NCBI GenBank assembly: GCA_949126835.1 | Contig: CASBPS010000121.1 | Span: 88,001-152,000 of the forward strand | Reading direction: 5' to 3' | Length of the DNA: 64,000 nucleotides | Source: Anisus vortex | Lineage: Eukaryota; Mollusca; Gastropoda; Planorbidae | In this document: positions 9,671 through 20,807 of the stretch, in pieces | How positions within the stretch are numbered: the stretch's first letter is position 1 | Layout of the letters: each line of letters opens with the position of its first letter | Notes under the pieces: generated by a model | Seen by the model: the letters and a program-made list of their open reading frames with translations, nothing else | Database searches by the model: none | Told to the model about the DNA's origin: nothing | Position numbers and translations under genes: made by a program

Positions 9671-10242
9671 TGTTGGGACCGGTTCGTTAGAGAGGAGGGG
9701 CGGGTCTCTGGTTTGCGCAGCCTCGGCTCTACCCAAGGCGACTTAAGTCTAATGCCGAAAAGGTAACTAAAAAGGTCTAACTGTAACTACTTATAACTAG
9801 ACAGAATAATAAAAAGTAACTATCTAACCACAAGAAGAAAGAACAAAAAAAAGGAGATTTACAGAAAATACTAGATCTATATAAATTTTATTCAAAGAAA
9901 ATATACCTAAAACAAATCTCAACCAGAACAACACTGTACGTCTTCCAACTAGCAAGATACCTCTTCCAACAAACAAGATACCTTGCTTTGTCTTTCACAC
10001 GACAACAAATCATTAGGGCTGCAACCCTCAATGAATTAGACAGCAGTCTCTCTCTCTCTAATCAAACACAAAATCCCTCCCTATTTATAAAAAAGGTACC
10101 GGTAGTCAAAAACGTGGCGAAAACAACTAGAATCTAAGCTTAGAAACAACCCAACCTGCTGCCAACTTACAAATAAATATAAAAATAATATAAAAAAACA
10201 TATCCAGCTGTTGCACTGAGGATTTTAACCCTACGGGTTACA
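9671..10242 (-). repeat. 5' LTR of gag-only retrotransposon
   Basis: A 572-bp LTR nearly identical to 7309-7880, with the TATA-like box at about 10082-10091. The flanks are TA-repeat DNA, so the target duplication cannot be read cleanly. Copy B shows the TA tract without an insertion near 24770-24800. Confidence 0.9.
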
Positions 10243-10260
10243 TATATATTTATATATATT

Positions 10261-10309
<49 letters not shown>

Positions 10310-10310
10310 A
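10243..10310. repeat. TA microsatellite
   Basis: Almost pure TA dinucleotide repeat at the insertion site of the gag-only element, matched by a shorter TA tract at 24774-24805 in copy B. Confidence 0.85.
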
Positions 10311-10562
10311 TCATGCTGTAATAACAATATAATTAGCTTGTCAACCAAATTATTCTTTTTTTTGTGGGCACTACAATTTTTATTGAATTCATACTAATAT
10401 ATTTGTGATAGGATCTAAAATAATTGAGAAAAACTTTTAAAATCCATTTATTTTACTAAGAACATTTAGAAAAGGCATTCAAAGGAATCTATAAAGAACT
10501 ACACTACTTTACATTAGTGCAGCTATACCTGCAAAATTGAACTTTAAAAAAAAATTAAATAC

Positions 10563-10702
10563 CTAATGAGCTTGAAACAAAGCTCTGACAATGCGGGAAC
10601 TGGCTTTAAGTATTGAAGTTGTTCTGCAAAATGGGCTCCTATGAGCCGCAATCCTGTTATCACATTGTTGCATTCTGCACATCCTGCTACTTTATCAATA
10701 GC
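10563..10702 (-). CDS. ZNF292/RLF-family-like gene, copy A, exon 1 of the block
   Basis: A 140-nt exon starting in phase 0 (AIDKVAGCAECNN...) and ending with two bases of a split Arg codon. Acceptor TGCTTACAG, donor GTATTTAA. The pattern matches the ZNF292 segment before the Leu-rich helices (VYTVAI...LVLERLALSC). It is the most upstream exon of copy A found. The start of the gene is not here. Confidence 0.68.
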
Positions 10703-11300
10703 CTGTAAGCAGTAAAAAAAACACAACTATAATAATACATTAAAAAGTTAAAAATATAGAGGTGAATTATACCATCATTAAACCATAATCTTATAAAGTC
10801 TATTTAGGACTGGTAAATTCGAGTTCACACATTACAGTGGCCTACAATAGGGGGTGAGTCTAATGGCTAATTGGTGCTTGTGATTTGGGTCTAAGAAGAA
10901 GGGGGAAGAGTGAGCAGAATGTGTTCCATTACATAAAGTCTAATAGTAATATATAATACAAATCTTTCTGAAGAATGCATGTTACACTCTTGCATATGGC
11001 TGCCACAGAAGATAAAATGTCTCCTGTGCATATAGACCTATATTTAAACTAAGCTGAAAAATATTTCTCAATGTGAAAACAGCGAAGCGAGCAACAAACA
11101 ACGTGTGCAAAATATATTAAATCTTGTTGGATAAATGTATGAACAAAATGTAAAACTTCTAAAACAATGCATCATTTTCATATTATGTTGATAAAGTTAG
11201 TCTATCTGGCATCATGCATGTGAAGTGTAAAGCAGCATTCACGATTATATGTGGCATAGGCAAATAGAGGATAGTGTGACAATCACAAGGTACAGCTGCT
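10703..11300. other. Intronic/flanking DNA at the A-B unit boundary
   Basis: Copies A and B agree up to about 11268 (B about 25784). Copy B then starts at 11301 with the LINE tail that also opens copy A. Nothing else recognised. Confidence 0.5.
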
Positions 11301-12120
11301 TTAACTTATCTTATACTTTACAGACGCTCCTTCTATAAAGAAGATTATTGCGTCCTACGCTCATCCGTGGTCCGAGTCTAGTCTTGCAAATGTATTAATG
11401 TTTTAAATGATGTTACGTTACTGGTTTTCCTGGTCTGTTTAGGCAACCCAGTCCATTTTAATCTCATTGTCACTATATCTTATACATTACAGACGCTCCT
11501 TCTATAAAGAAGATTATTGCGTCCTACGCTCATCCTAGTCTTGCATTTTTTTAAATGTTTTATAAGATGTTAGGTTATTGTTTTTTTCTGGTTGGTTCAG
11601 GCAACCCATTCCATGCCCGAATGCCACTCGGGAAGAAAGAGTACTTATATGCATTTGTTCTCGCATAAGGAACAAGGAAAGTGTTTTTGTTTTTATGTTT
11701 ATCTGAGCTTTGCAACAGGTTGTTATTGCGTTGGATTTCTAAATTAAAGTTTAATGTCAATGTATTTTTACTAGTTTACTCTTTGCTCTTCTGTCCTCCA
11801 GCGTTTCTAGGTTAAGCGATTTGACTGATGGTGTAACTCTTGTCAGTTGGGAATATTCACTAGTTATAAACCTTGCAGCTCTTTTTTTTTAATTTGTTCT
11901 AATTTTTATTATGTTTTCCTTAGTTGATGGTCCTATACAGATCCTGCATATTTTAGTATAGGCCTAACTAATGTGAGATAGCATTTTAGTTTTATATTCT
12001 AATTACATTTGTAAAAGTTCCTTTTTATGAATCCTAAGGTTTTGTTTGATTTTTTTATTACTTAATTAATATGAGGGTTCCAAGATAACTTATCATTTAT
12101 TATTATTCCCAGATACTTAT
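11301..12120 (-). mobile_element. Two LINE 3' ends at the start of copy B
   Basis: Same pair of truncated CR1/Jockey-like 3' ends as at 1-812. A short tail copy at 11301-11474 is followed by a longer copy to about 12120. The minus-strand C-terminal frame is again broken. Confidence 0.78.
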
Positions 12121-12602
12121 TAATCAACATCTACACTATTATCCACTATCTATACATCCATGTCTGTTACTAGTCTCTACCTAACTCTAACACGAATGGA
12201 CACCTCGATAGCTAGATCTACACTCTATCTAACATACGCTATTCAACTCTACACCCTGTCCGCTCAATACTCTGGACCATCCCTCTCTAGAGAACTAATA
12301 CTATACGTTCTCTAATTAATTAAAATGTCACCAATGGAAAAAGACAAAGGTAAGCCAGGTAGGAATGAATCTAGGTTATAACAACAAAACGTGGTGGGCT
12401 GTTGAACAAATTTTAATATTTCCACTCAAGACCTAAATTTTAACTTTCCCTATAGGCTATTACAGCATTTCTCCATCAAAAGTCAGCTACTTCTGAAGAC
12501 CAGAAGATGTTAATTTTTTTACCTTTTTTTGCAAATTACCATATAATGTTGTTTATGATTAGTTATGATTAGTCTACACGTTGTAGGCCTACGATAATAA
12601 TC

Positions 12603-12759
12603 ATATTTTGCAACCAAACGACAATTAATGTTCGTCTAACGAAAATTAAAATAGGAATTCCATCACTTCGCCTCTTCAAAATTGGTCTATCAATAGTTGG
12701 TGCATAATTGAATTCAATTACTGTCTCTTGCTAGTACAACGATTATTAATGGTACCGGC
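12603..12759 (+). mobile_element. Minisatellite element, copy B (array deleted)
   Basis: Only the 157-bp non-repetitive right flank remains, matching 1880-2037. The array and left end are gone, with the break at a short GATAAT/GATATT microhomology. Confidence 0.65.
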
Positions 12760-13310
12760 AATGACACTATTTATATGATTTATAATTTGGTCTACAGAAG
12801 TTCTACTGTGCTATGTTTGATTTATTGACAATTTTTTTTTTACACTAGGGTTTTTATCTATTGTCTATTCTAGATCTACGAAATAATACGATGTGATATT
12901 TAGTAATTTGAAATAGTCCATTTTGCTCGTAATGTGATTTTATTATGACTTAAGTGCATTATCTTTTATAAACTTATTGATTGGTCTGTGAACTGTACTG
13001 AGTCAAGGTTACAGTGAAGTTACTTTACGGTGAGCTGGTTCTGAAAAGATGTACACCCCTGCATACAACTAGATAGGCCTACACCCATCGTGATGATATA
13101 AAATTCTTGTTTGATCCTAGTAATACTGCTGAGTGCAGGACAATTAGGTAGCCCTATCCAGATTAAGATTTTGCGTTTAATTAGCGACAATTCTAACTCT
13201 TGACATCGTCATCATGTTACAATGATTATAATCTGAACTGCTATTAAAAGGTGCTATTATAATAATTAGTCTACTACCTGTATTAAACATGGACAACATT
13301 TAGCACTTAC

Positions 13311-14204
13311 CTTGTAAGCTTTATTGCAATAAACAGATGAAAGGAGACTTGTATCCGCTGATTCATTGTGGAATTTTTCGGACGAATCTGTTAATTCTGC
13401 GATTAATTCATTAAATTCCAGTATGTGTTGAATGGGCCGTATTTCTAGAATATCTGAACTGTAGTCTTCTTTGCTTGAAGTGAACACTTTTGATTTTCTC
13501 ATTTTAGACGATTTTTTGCGGGATTTTAAAGACTTTTGTTCCTGACCTTCGTTCTGCATATCCTGCCCTGAAACATTCTCACATCTGCTTTTAGCTTTCC
13601 TAGACCTATAATCTTCCTCTGAATTCTGAACATTTGTGGGCAAAAGAGATTTAAACAAGTTTGTGGGCTTATTGGAAGGGGTGATATTTTTCTTTCCATC
13701 TGCCAAATTGGTGGGCAAAACAGAAACAGACTCTTGCTGCGTCCTCTGCTCAGCAATATTTAAGTCTTCATGTAGTAACCTTCTGCATAGTGTCTGAATG
13801 TTAACAAATGAATTGTCCGCGTTCAGATAATCAGGCCTCAACATATTCAGAAGTCTCTCTACCTCATAAAGTGTGGCAGGGTTCACTTTCCCTGGCTCTT
13901 GGTTTTTCTCCATGTCACATGTCTTACAGCACCCGCCTCCCTGGCCATAGAAGGTCCCAATTTTGGAAAAAGATTGATCAGAAGGCCTGAGGTTGAATGA
14001 TGTCAGGGCGCAGATCCTGGCCACTTTTAGGGATATGTGATGGCAGAGGCAAGCGAGCTTGGCACAGACAAAGGCCAGGTCATTTCTCCTAGCAACTTCA
14101 GCAACTAAGTTGTCCACTTTGATGCTAGTCTCCATCTGGACTTTGTCCACATTAATGGCGAAGATGCAGATGTCTACATACTGCTGGAGATATGTATCAC
14201 CACA
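13311..14204 (-). CDS. ZNF292/RLF-family-like gene, copy B, exon 6
   Basis: An 894-nt open exon of 298 codons with the same borders as copy A (acceptor TTTCTTTACAG, donor GTAAGTGC). It runs from CGDTYLQQYV through the helical CAKLACLCHHISL segment, the GGGCCKTC stretch and a charged Ser/Lys tail to NKAYK. Copy B has Gln where A has a stop. Together with exons 1-5 it gives 1746 nt (582 codons) without a stop. The family's C2H2 fingers would lie downstream, but none is found between here and the start of the window, other than copy A itself. Confidence 0.75.
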
Positions 14205-14393
14205 CTGTAAAGAAAAATTCCTAAAATTATCAAAACTGAATAATTCATTTAGACAACTATTTAAAAAAAATAATTTTTAATTAATAATAAGACTTCATTA
14301 AATCATATACTGATTTACAATTACTCATCCTGATAGCGCCTATCTATTTTCTTAATCCTAATGAGTTTGGCTAATGCTATCAAACCAACAAAC

Positions 14394-14534
14394 CTCTTCT
14401 CTCAGAACATCTATTAAGATAACTATTTGATCTGTTGACTTTGAGATTTTAGCCATTGACCACACACTCTCTATAAACGTGTTATGCTCTCTAACATCTA
14501 GCAACTGCTGTGAAATCCACAGACGCAAAAGCTC
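14394..14534 (-). CDS. ZNF292/RLF-family-like gene, copy B, exon 5
   Basis: A 141-nt exon, phase 0 to 0, matching copy A exon 5 except for a few substitutions (for example Val/Glu at QQLLDV versus QQLLEV). Acceptor TCTTCTGCAG, donor GTTTGT. Confidence 0.72.
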
Positions 14535-14909
14535 CTGCAGAAGAGAATACAATCCTACACAGTCTGTTACAATGCTTCCAAAATTTTAACAATTTCTGTA
14601 CAATATTTTACATTGCAGTTTTCTTGTAAATACTATTAAAAAAAATTAAAACCAAATTTGTTTGTCCAAGAAAAGGGTGCGGCTTATACACATATAAATA
14701 AAAAAAGCTATTTTCCCTAGGTTCGGATATTAACTAAGATTGACGATGTAGGTTACCGAAAGCAACATCACTGAAAAGTCAAAGCTCATGAAATGGTGTG
14801 TATATAGGCCTATATTTGATTCATTCTTTACCGTTCTCGTGTCAATCAGTTATGAACAACAAAGGGCTGACTTGTGATATCTAAGATGAAGAACGTAATT
14901 TAAACTTAC

Positions 14910-15053
14910 CTTATTTGCCTCCATGTCTGAAGGTCCTATCCAATTCTGCACCATAAAAGTATGAGACAGGACCGTACATAGTTGTCTATAGGGTTCAGAT
15001 GTTTGACGCTGCTTAATAATGTGGAGAGCATCTTGAATACTTAGCTTCTGACA
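14910..15053 (-). CDS. ZNF292/RLF-family-like gene, copy B, exon 4
   Basis: A 144-nt exon, phase 0 to 0, starting CQKLSIQDALHII. Canonical splice sites as in copy A. Confidence 0.72.
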
Positions 15054-15287
15054 CTGTAAAACAAATAAGGCAGCTTTAAGCAGATGTATATCATAGCTGT
15101 ATATTATTTATTATTGTAAATGAACATAAATCCTGCAGACAAGGGGTAATTATAATGTGTTTTATTGGAACAGAGCGGCGATGAAGAATATTTAACAAAT
15201 TAAAGATTACAAAACAATATAACTAATAAAACTGCACTAATAATTTTTTAGAACTAGGCAGTGATTCAATTCAGAAATGTTATTTAC

Positions 15288-15490
15288 CTCTTCTTGAAGT
15301 TTATCTTCATGTCCTAATTTATACAATAAAAAAAGTTTTATTTTGCCTACGCTGTGGTTTGTCTGCAGCTCTGGGTGAGCGAGACAACTGTTACAGAGAT
15401 TGAGCGCGTACTCCTCACAATTCTCTTTCAACAACATCTCAACTCTGAGCTGTAATATGATTGGGTCTGCTTTTTCAATGTAAGAACACA
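15288..15490 (-). CDS. ZNF292/RLF-family-like gene, copy B, exon 3
   Basis: A 203-nt exon, phase 1 to 0, with the DPIILQLRVEML segment and the HPE motif. Acceptor GATCTTTCAG, donor GTAAATAA. Confidence 0.73.
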
Positions 15491-16430
15491 CTGAAAGATC
15501 AATCAAAACACAGCTCAAATTATGTCTCAATCAATGAATAATAGTAACACGAGTTGTTTTTTTTATAAAAGGGTTTTAAATAATACTATCGTTAGTTCTT
15601 TTTAATATTTATATCGTAAGACATTTTATTTAAATAGTACCAACAGTGCTTTTTTAATAGCCTAACATTAATAATAGATAATAATAATACAGTGCGATCC
15701 GCCTATCTTAAACTCGGTTAGCTCGCCAACTCTATTAAGTCGACGTTTTTAAGTAGAACCGCCAAATGTAGTTTATGTAATGCAACAAGAGTTGCAGTAA
15801 GATCGGCTGCGTACTGAACGTTACGGGTTCAAATATTGCCCCAGGTAAAGGCAAAGGCTAGTAGGACTTGTTCTCAAGACTACCCAGATCGGATGACCAG
15901 ACACAAGTTTTTGAGTAAAGTAAAGACGGCTGGGCATTGTGCTGGCCACGCAATCTCTTTAGTCCCTATTTTGCAGTGGCAGTGGCCACAGAAACTGGCA
16001 CTATTCTGTATGGATCAGTTTGGTCCAACAAGTATCTTGATTAATTTTTCTTTTAGTAATGTGTATTTGCAAGGGTGTAGAACTATTGATGTTTCCATTT
16101 TAATAAGTTGCATGCTTATCCAGTTTGTATAAGTATTATGCTGATTTAAACCCTCTCCCCAGGCCCCTTTGTGATAGCACAGGCAGGTCGCAATGTGAGT
16201 TTGTGCATCTCATGTGTGTTCATGAAAAAGGATTCATACAATGTATAATTGTTTGTAATCTCACTTTTATTTAGTTTGGTGATGTTTAGTGCTGTTTGTA
16301 ATTTATTCCAAACAATAGTGTGGATTTAAAAAAACCAATTTCCAAGGCCGATTACAATTTGCGATGCATTTAGTTAACTGTTTTGTGTGAATCCAGCATA
16401 AATATTTCCTTTATCACTTCATTTGTGAAG

Positions 16431-16573
16431 CAAGCTGGTCCAGCAGCTAGTTCACCGGACTGTCAACCAAAAACCAACTGACAGGTCGCGGGTTCTATCC
16501 ATGCCACCGACGGATCCTTGTCGCCCTGCAGTAGTTTTGGGTCTAGTGGACGTAATAATATTTTATCTAGAAC
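16431..16573 (+). mobile_element. tRNA-headed SINE, copy B, 5' part
   Basis: Same A box and B box as the copy A SINE at 6021. It is interrupted at TCTAGAAC by a hAT-type MITE. The 3' tail resumes at 16819 (TCTAGAAGGAACGTCTG). Confidence 0.75.
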
Positions 16574-16818
16574 AATGGCCTCAAAACTTTTCAGCGCAAG
16601 GGCCGCATTAACTATCAAACGGTAGTTTGGGGGCCTAAGACACACTTGAGGTCCAATTAAAAAAGATAACACAACCTTCTCGTAAGCGGCGGCTGATCTT
16701 GGCAGGATACTGGTAAATTCCCGTAATTTTATTCGTAGATAAAAATGTCTCCACGGGCCGGATGAGAAGCCCTCGCGGGCCGCATTTTGCCAGCGGGCCG
16801 TAGTTTGTAAATGTCTGG
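16574..16818. mobile_element. hAT-type MITE inserted in the SINE
   Basis: The insertion is about 245 bp, flanked by TCTAGAAC and TCTAGAAG (7 of 8 bases match). Its interior has the CGGCCCGC/GCGGGCCG motifs near both ends that are typical of Charlie-like hAT elements. It carries no ORF. Copy A has no counterpart. Confidence 0.6.
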
Positions 16819-16860
16819 TCTAGAAGGAACGTCTGTATACTTATAATTATAAGAACTAAT
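16819..16860 (+). mobile_element. SINE 3' tail resumed (copy B)
   Basis: TCTAGAAGGAACGTCTGTA followed by TATAA repeats completes the SINE. It resembles the LINE tail TATAGAAGGAGCGTCTGTA at 47.46 kb. Confidence 0.7.
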
Positions 16861-17291
16861 AATCGCCAGCTTTTGAAAATGTTAGTTACCTGTATTTACT
16901 CCCTAAGTCTCTCTCCTCTCCCAATAAAGCCCTATGCGTTACAAAACGATTTCTCGCGTTCTCTGTAACGCTTATTTCGTCAATGATTTTAACTAAAAAC
17001 AACTAAAAGAAGCTAGGCCTATACTTAGGCTAGACTATGCCTATTATCTTGTCGGGGTTCGATGCTGGCAGATAAATTGTCGAATGTAGGTCTATGATTA
17101 TTATATCTAGTTAGAAAAACCTACAAAAACACGTGAATGCACATTCGAATTTATTAGCCTACCACACATCATGTAGGCCTATATAAAGACATTTCAAGCA
17201 CATGTTCAAATTGTTCCACATTATTGGTTTCTTGCCTCCAGGGACACGCATTTGCTTCAAAGGGCTGCTGGTCCATTTAAACCATTCAATC

Positions 17292-18059
17292 ATGGCTTCT
17301 CTTGCAAATTGGATCCAATTGGATAAAGAAATGGGTCTTTAAGACAAAGGCTTATTTCAATTGGCAGAATATAGAGAAAGAGAAAAGAGAGAAGAAAGAA
17401 AGGAAAAAGAAAAGCTTGAAAGGGAAGAACGACAACTTAATAGAGATTCCAAGCAGGCAATAGCTTAATTAGAATTATAACGGGCTGAGGCGGAACATGA
17501 TGCCAAAAGGGAGAGGAAAGAGACCGGAGGCAGTAGGCCTACATCACAAACCAGTTCATTTAAGTTACCATTCTTTTCTGAGGGAGATAATATGGATACC
17601 TATGTATCCCGTTTTGAAATGATAGCCACCAGTTCGGGTGTCAAAGAAGACGAATGGGCGGGCAGAATAATTGGTCTTATGAGAGGAAAAGCCTTAGATG
17701 TCTCTCAAAAACTGAGCCAGACTAAATTATCACAATATAAGTTTGTTAGGGATACACACCTTAAACTATATGTCAATACCGCCGATGGGTATAGGGAAAA
17801 ATTTCACCTAATAAGTCCTTCACAGAATGAAGACCCACAGCTATTCATTAACAATATAGGCCTAAGCCTTAATTTTAATAGGTGGGTAGCATTATCTGAA
17901 AAATGTCACACCGCTGGCGACATGACACAGTTAATTTTCATTGACAAAGCCATACACTATTGCCATAAAAACGTATCATCTTTTATTGAAGAAAGATACC
18001 CTAAAACGCTAGCCATGCTGACTGAACATACAAGACTGCGCATCCTGGTAGACCAATAG
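17292..18059 (+). pseudogene. gag: Gypsy-class gag with SCAN-like capsid domain, decayed
   Basis: One frame runs from ATG 17292 to the stop after 18056 but has two internal stops (17340 and 17466). The N-terminal part is a charged coiled coil (REREKREERKEKEK). From 17592 the frame is open for 155 codons and shows MDTYVSRFE, GKALDV, DGYREKF and ERYPKTL. This is the helical gag domain related to vertebrate SCAN, seen in many Gypsy elements. A degenerate CCHC knuckle (CLKCRQRGHIF, last Cys lost) follows near 18190. Polymerase is absent. Present in copy B only. Confidence 0.75.
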
Positions 18060-18439
18060 CTAAGAACAAGAATGATCAAAGTCAGGACATTCTATTTTTT
18101 CATCAGGAGTACCGTCCCCTAGCAGGAACGATAGTGTGAGCACGATACCCAACAGTAGCTTATTTAGAGCTAATTACTCAAGAGACAGAATGTTTGAAGT
18201 GTAGGCAAAGAGGACATATTTTTCTTTACAGTGTTTCTCTAATACATCCATTGACAATAGGAATGGAATCAAGAAAAACAATGATTGGCGAGTAGAAAGT
18301 AGAGGCGGAACAAGAGACATTGTACAACAATCGTTTAAGAGTACAGACACCAGGTAGCCCCTTGTCAGTGCTCCCTGGCTTTGTGGGATGAAGGGCTCTA
18401 CATGTGCAACGTGATACAGTGAGTACAATTATGGGAGTT

Positions 18440-18750
18440 AAGAGCATTTTCGTGAGACCCCATGAGTTTACAAAGGCATTTGGTCAATGCATATCATTCG
18501 ATGGGACAGTAAGTACTTTTCCGATAGCAGTATTTGATATTGAAACCTCATTTTTTTTCTGGTAAAGTGAAGGCCTATGTTATCCCAGACCCTCCTGTTG
18601 ACTTGATTGTGGGCAATATTCCCAATGTAGTTGATAGAAATAAGGCCGAAATAGATGAGTGGGTTGAAAAAAATTCATTTAGGAAGACAAAGGTAATGGA
18701 ATCCTGTTGTAGTTACTGCAAGAGGTTGGGGCCCACATTGAAAGATTGTT
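18440..18750 (+). pseudogene. Gypsy retropepsin and zinc-knuckle relic, copy B
   Basis: The segments DGTVSTFPIAVFDIE and GKVKAYVIPDPPVDLIVGN match the second half of a Gypsy protease. They are in different frames, joined through a T run near 18552 (a frameshift). CSYCKRLGPTLKDC follows, a CCHC knuckle with His replaced by Pro. It belongs with the gag relic upstream. Confidence 0.65.
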
Positions 18751-18769
18751 GTGTGAAATGTATTCTTCT

Positions 18770-19020
18770 TCTTTGCTATTATCAACTACTAGTGGAGCAT
18801 AGGCCATCAACAATCTCTTTCCATGTCCTCCTGTCTCTGACTATCTTCTCTAACTCCTTCCAAGTTCTCCCGATAACCTGCACATCCTTTTCTACTTCCC
18901 TCCGCCAGGTGTTCTTTCGTCTACCTTTTCGTCTAGCACCCTGAGGAATCCAAGAAAGAGCTTGTCTAATCAAATTTGTCGTTGATTTCCTCAATGTGTG
19001 GCCTATTCATCTCCATATCC
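18770..19020 (-). mobile_element. RTE-like LINE 3' end, copy B
   Basis: The frame at 18782-18994 on the minus strand carries IRQALSWIPQG, KGRRKNTWRREVEKD and WKEIVDGLC, typical of the RTE ORF2 C-terminus. It is 5' truncated, as in copy A. Confidence 0.68.
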
Positions 19021-19248
19021 TTTTTTGTATGTCTTGTTCTACTGGAAATGGAATATGTGCAGTCTTTTCCCATACAGTTGCATTTGTAATTTTGTTATAC
19101 CATTTGATATCCATTATTTTACGTAGGTAGCCATTCATAAAAGTTTGTAGTTTGTTCAAATCATGAACATATTGAAGGTTTATGGAGCCACAAGTTTAAT
19201 AGACGTCATTGGAACAAAAGTAAATATAATTGTGTGAATGTAGAAAGG

Positions 19249-19433
19249 CGAAGGTAAAGGCAAAGGCTAGTAGGACTTGTTCTCAAGACTACCCAGATTT
19301 GATGACAAGACACAAGTTTTTGAGTAAAGTAAAGACGGCTGGACATTGTGCTGGCCACGCAATCTCCTTAGTCCCTATTTTGCAGTGGCAGAGGCCACGG
19401 AAACTGGCTCTATTCTCTATGGATCAGTTTGGT
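19249..19433. repeat. Second, partial copy of 15845-16030
   Basis: About 185 bp repeat the intronic sequence at 15845 onward, including GACACAAGTTTTTGAG. The copy is then split by the P-like element and resumes at 24163-24262. Copy A has this sequence only once (5420-5720), so the repeat arose within copy B. Confidence 0.75.
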
Positions 19434-19671
19434 GAGACCATCGTAAATACAGGCCAAGACTCTCGGCTGCGGTAAGATCGTGACGTCACGACTAATGGGC
19501 TTTTGCCTGCGGTCTACCTGTAGTTGAAGATGTCTAAGCGATGCCTTAGCCTTAGTCTTAGACGCGTTGACCGTGTGTGCTGTTAACCATTCATTTTAAG
19601 TTTGAGAAGTATACAAGTCTAGTATTCAATAACTGGATTAGTACATTAACATCGGATTACAAGAGTACACC

Positions 19672-19824
19672 ATGGTACATAAATGCTGTGTGCCTCGTTG
19701 TAAAGGTAATTACAATAAAGACTTGAAAGCACATGTGTTTAGATTTCCGAAAGATGAAAGCTTAAAACAAAGATGGATTGCTGCCATTCCTAGGAAACAT
19801 TTTATGCCAACGGAATACTCCAGG
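19672..19824 (+). CDS. THAP domain, exon 1 of P-like transposase
   Basis: Fifty-one codons start MVHKCCVPRCKGNYNKD and end at a GTAAGT donor in phase 0. The two Cys of the C2CH zinc finger (CCVPRC) and the FRFPKD and W positions of THAP are present. By family knowledge THAP domains of P elements bind the transposon ends. Confidence 0.8.
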
Positions 19825-20530
19825 GTAAGTTGAAATTTTATCGGAAAATTAAATGTTCTTCTAGACTTTAGTTAAATTATTTTTATATTAGTCTATATTT
19901 ATATGATCATTCTTTTACGAGGAAAATAAAATGTTCTTCTAGACTCTATTCTAGTAGTCTAGTTAAATTATTTTTATATTTGGCCTATAATTATATTTAT
20001 ATTATGATCATTCTTTTACGACTTGGTTAGGCCTTTAGACCTAAAGATTATCTATCGAAATTAATTTATTCACAAATTAATCAAAGTCTACATTATAGTG
20101 TCGCCTATATTACTGTCTCTATTATATAGTATATCAGTAGGCCTATATCTTATTAGGCCCTATAGTCTATAGACTCCGGCCTTAAACTTAATCCTAGAAG
20201 GAAGTAGGCCTACTTTTTTTATCAATAGTAGTGAATCTAAAGTCAAAAGACGAAATGCCTAAGTCCAAGAGGCTAGCAGGTTACAAAATAAAATACATTA
20301 AAATGCTTAGGCTTAGTAGAGGTTATGCTACAAAATATTTAAAGTGTTAAGTCATACAACCTAGTAACCTAGGCTACAGTGCTACAGCATAGGCATATTA
20401 TTAGCCTGTTACTAGTTACTTCAACTATGATAGAACTTGACTATACTATTACCACAAAAAAAAGCAGAATAAGTGAGAATGTTGTTTAATTATTTTTTTA
20501 TTTCATGATTTTTTTTTTATTATATTTCAG

Positions 20531-20806
20531 GTTTGCCATAAACATTTTGCTACCGAGGAAATACTGTGGACACAGTCACAGTTTGATACAAAGTTGGGCA
20601 AACTAGTAACGGCTCCACTGGGCAAGCCCAGACTTAAAGCTGATGCAGTACCATCGAAATTTGCTGGCTGTCCATCTTATCTTTCATCAACACACAAAAT
20701 ACGTGAAAATCCAGACAAAAAAAAGCAGCCCTTTGAAAGTGAGCATGTAGAGAAATGCAATCAAAGACAGTTTAAGGACACACGAAGAATATATAAAAAC
20801 AAATAA
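20531..20806 (+). CDS. THAP domain, exon 2 of P-like transposase
   Basis: After a TATATTTCAG acceptor the frame continues VCHKHFATEE, giving the C-x2-H ligands, and reaches AVPSKF, the closing motif of THAP. A charged linker follows and a stop at 20804-20806. The next segment lies in a different frame, so the gene is broken here or an unrecognised splice exists. Confidence 0.75.
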   Translation, partial: VCHKHFATEEILWTQSQFDTKLGKLVTAPLGKPRLKADAVPSKFAGCPSYLSSTHKIRENPDKKKQPFESEHVEKCNQRQFKDTRRIYKNK

Positions 20807-20807
20807 G

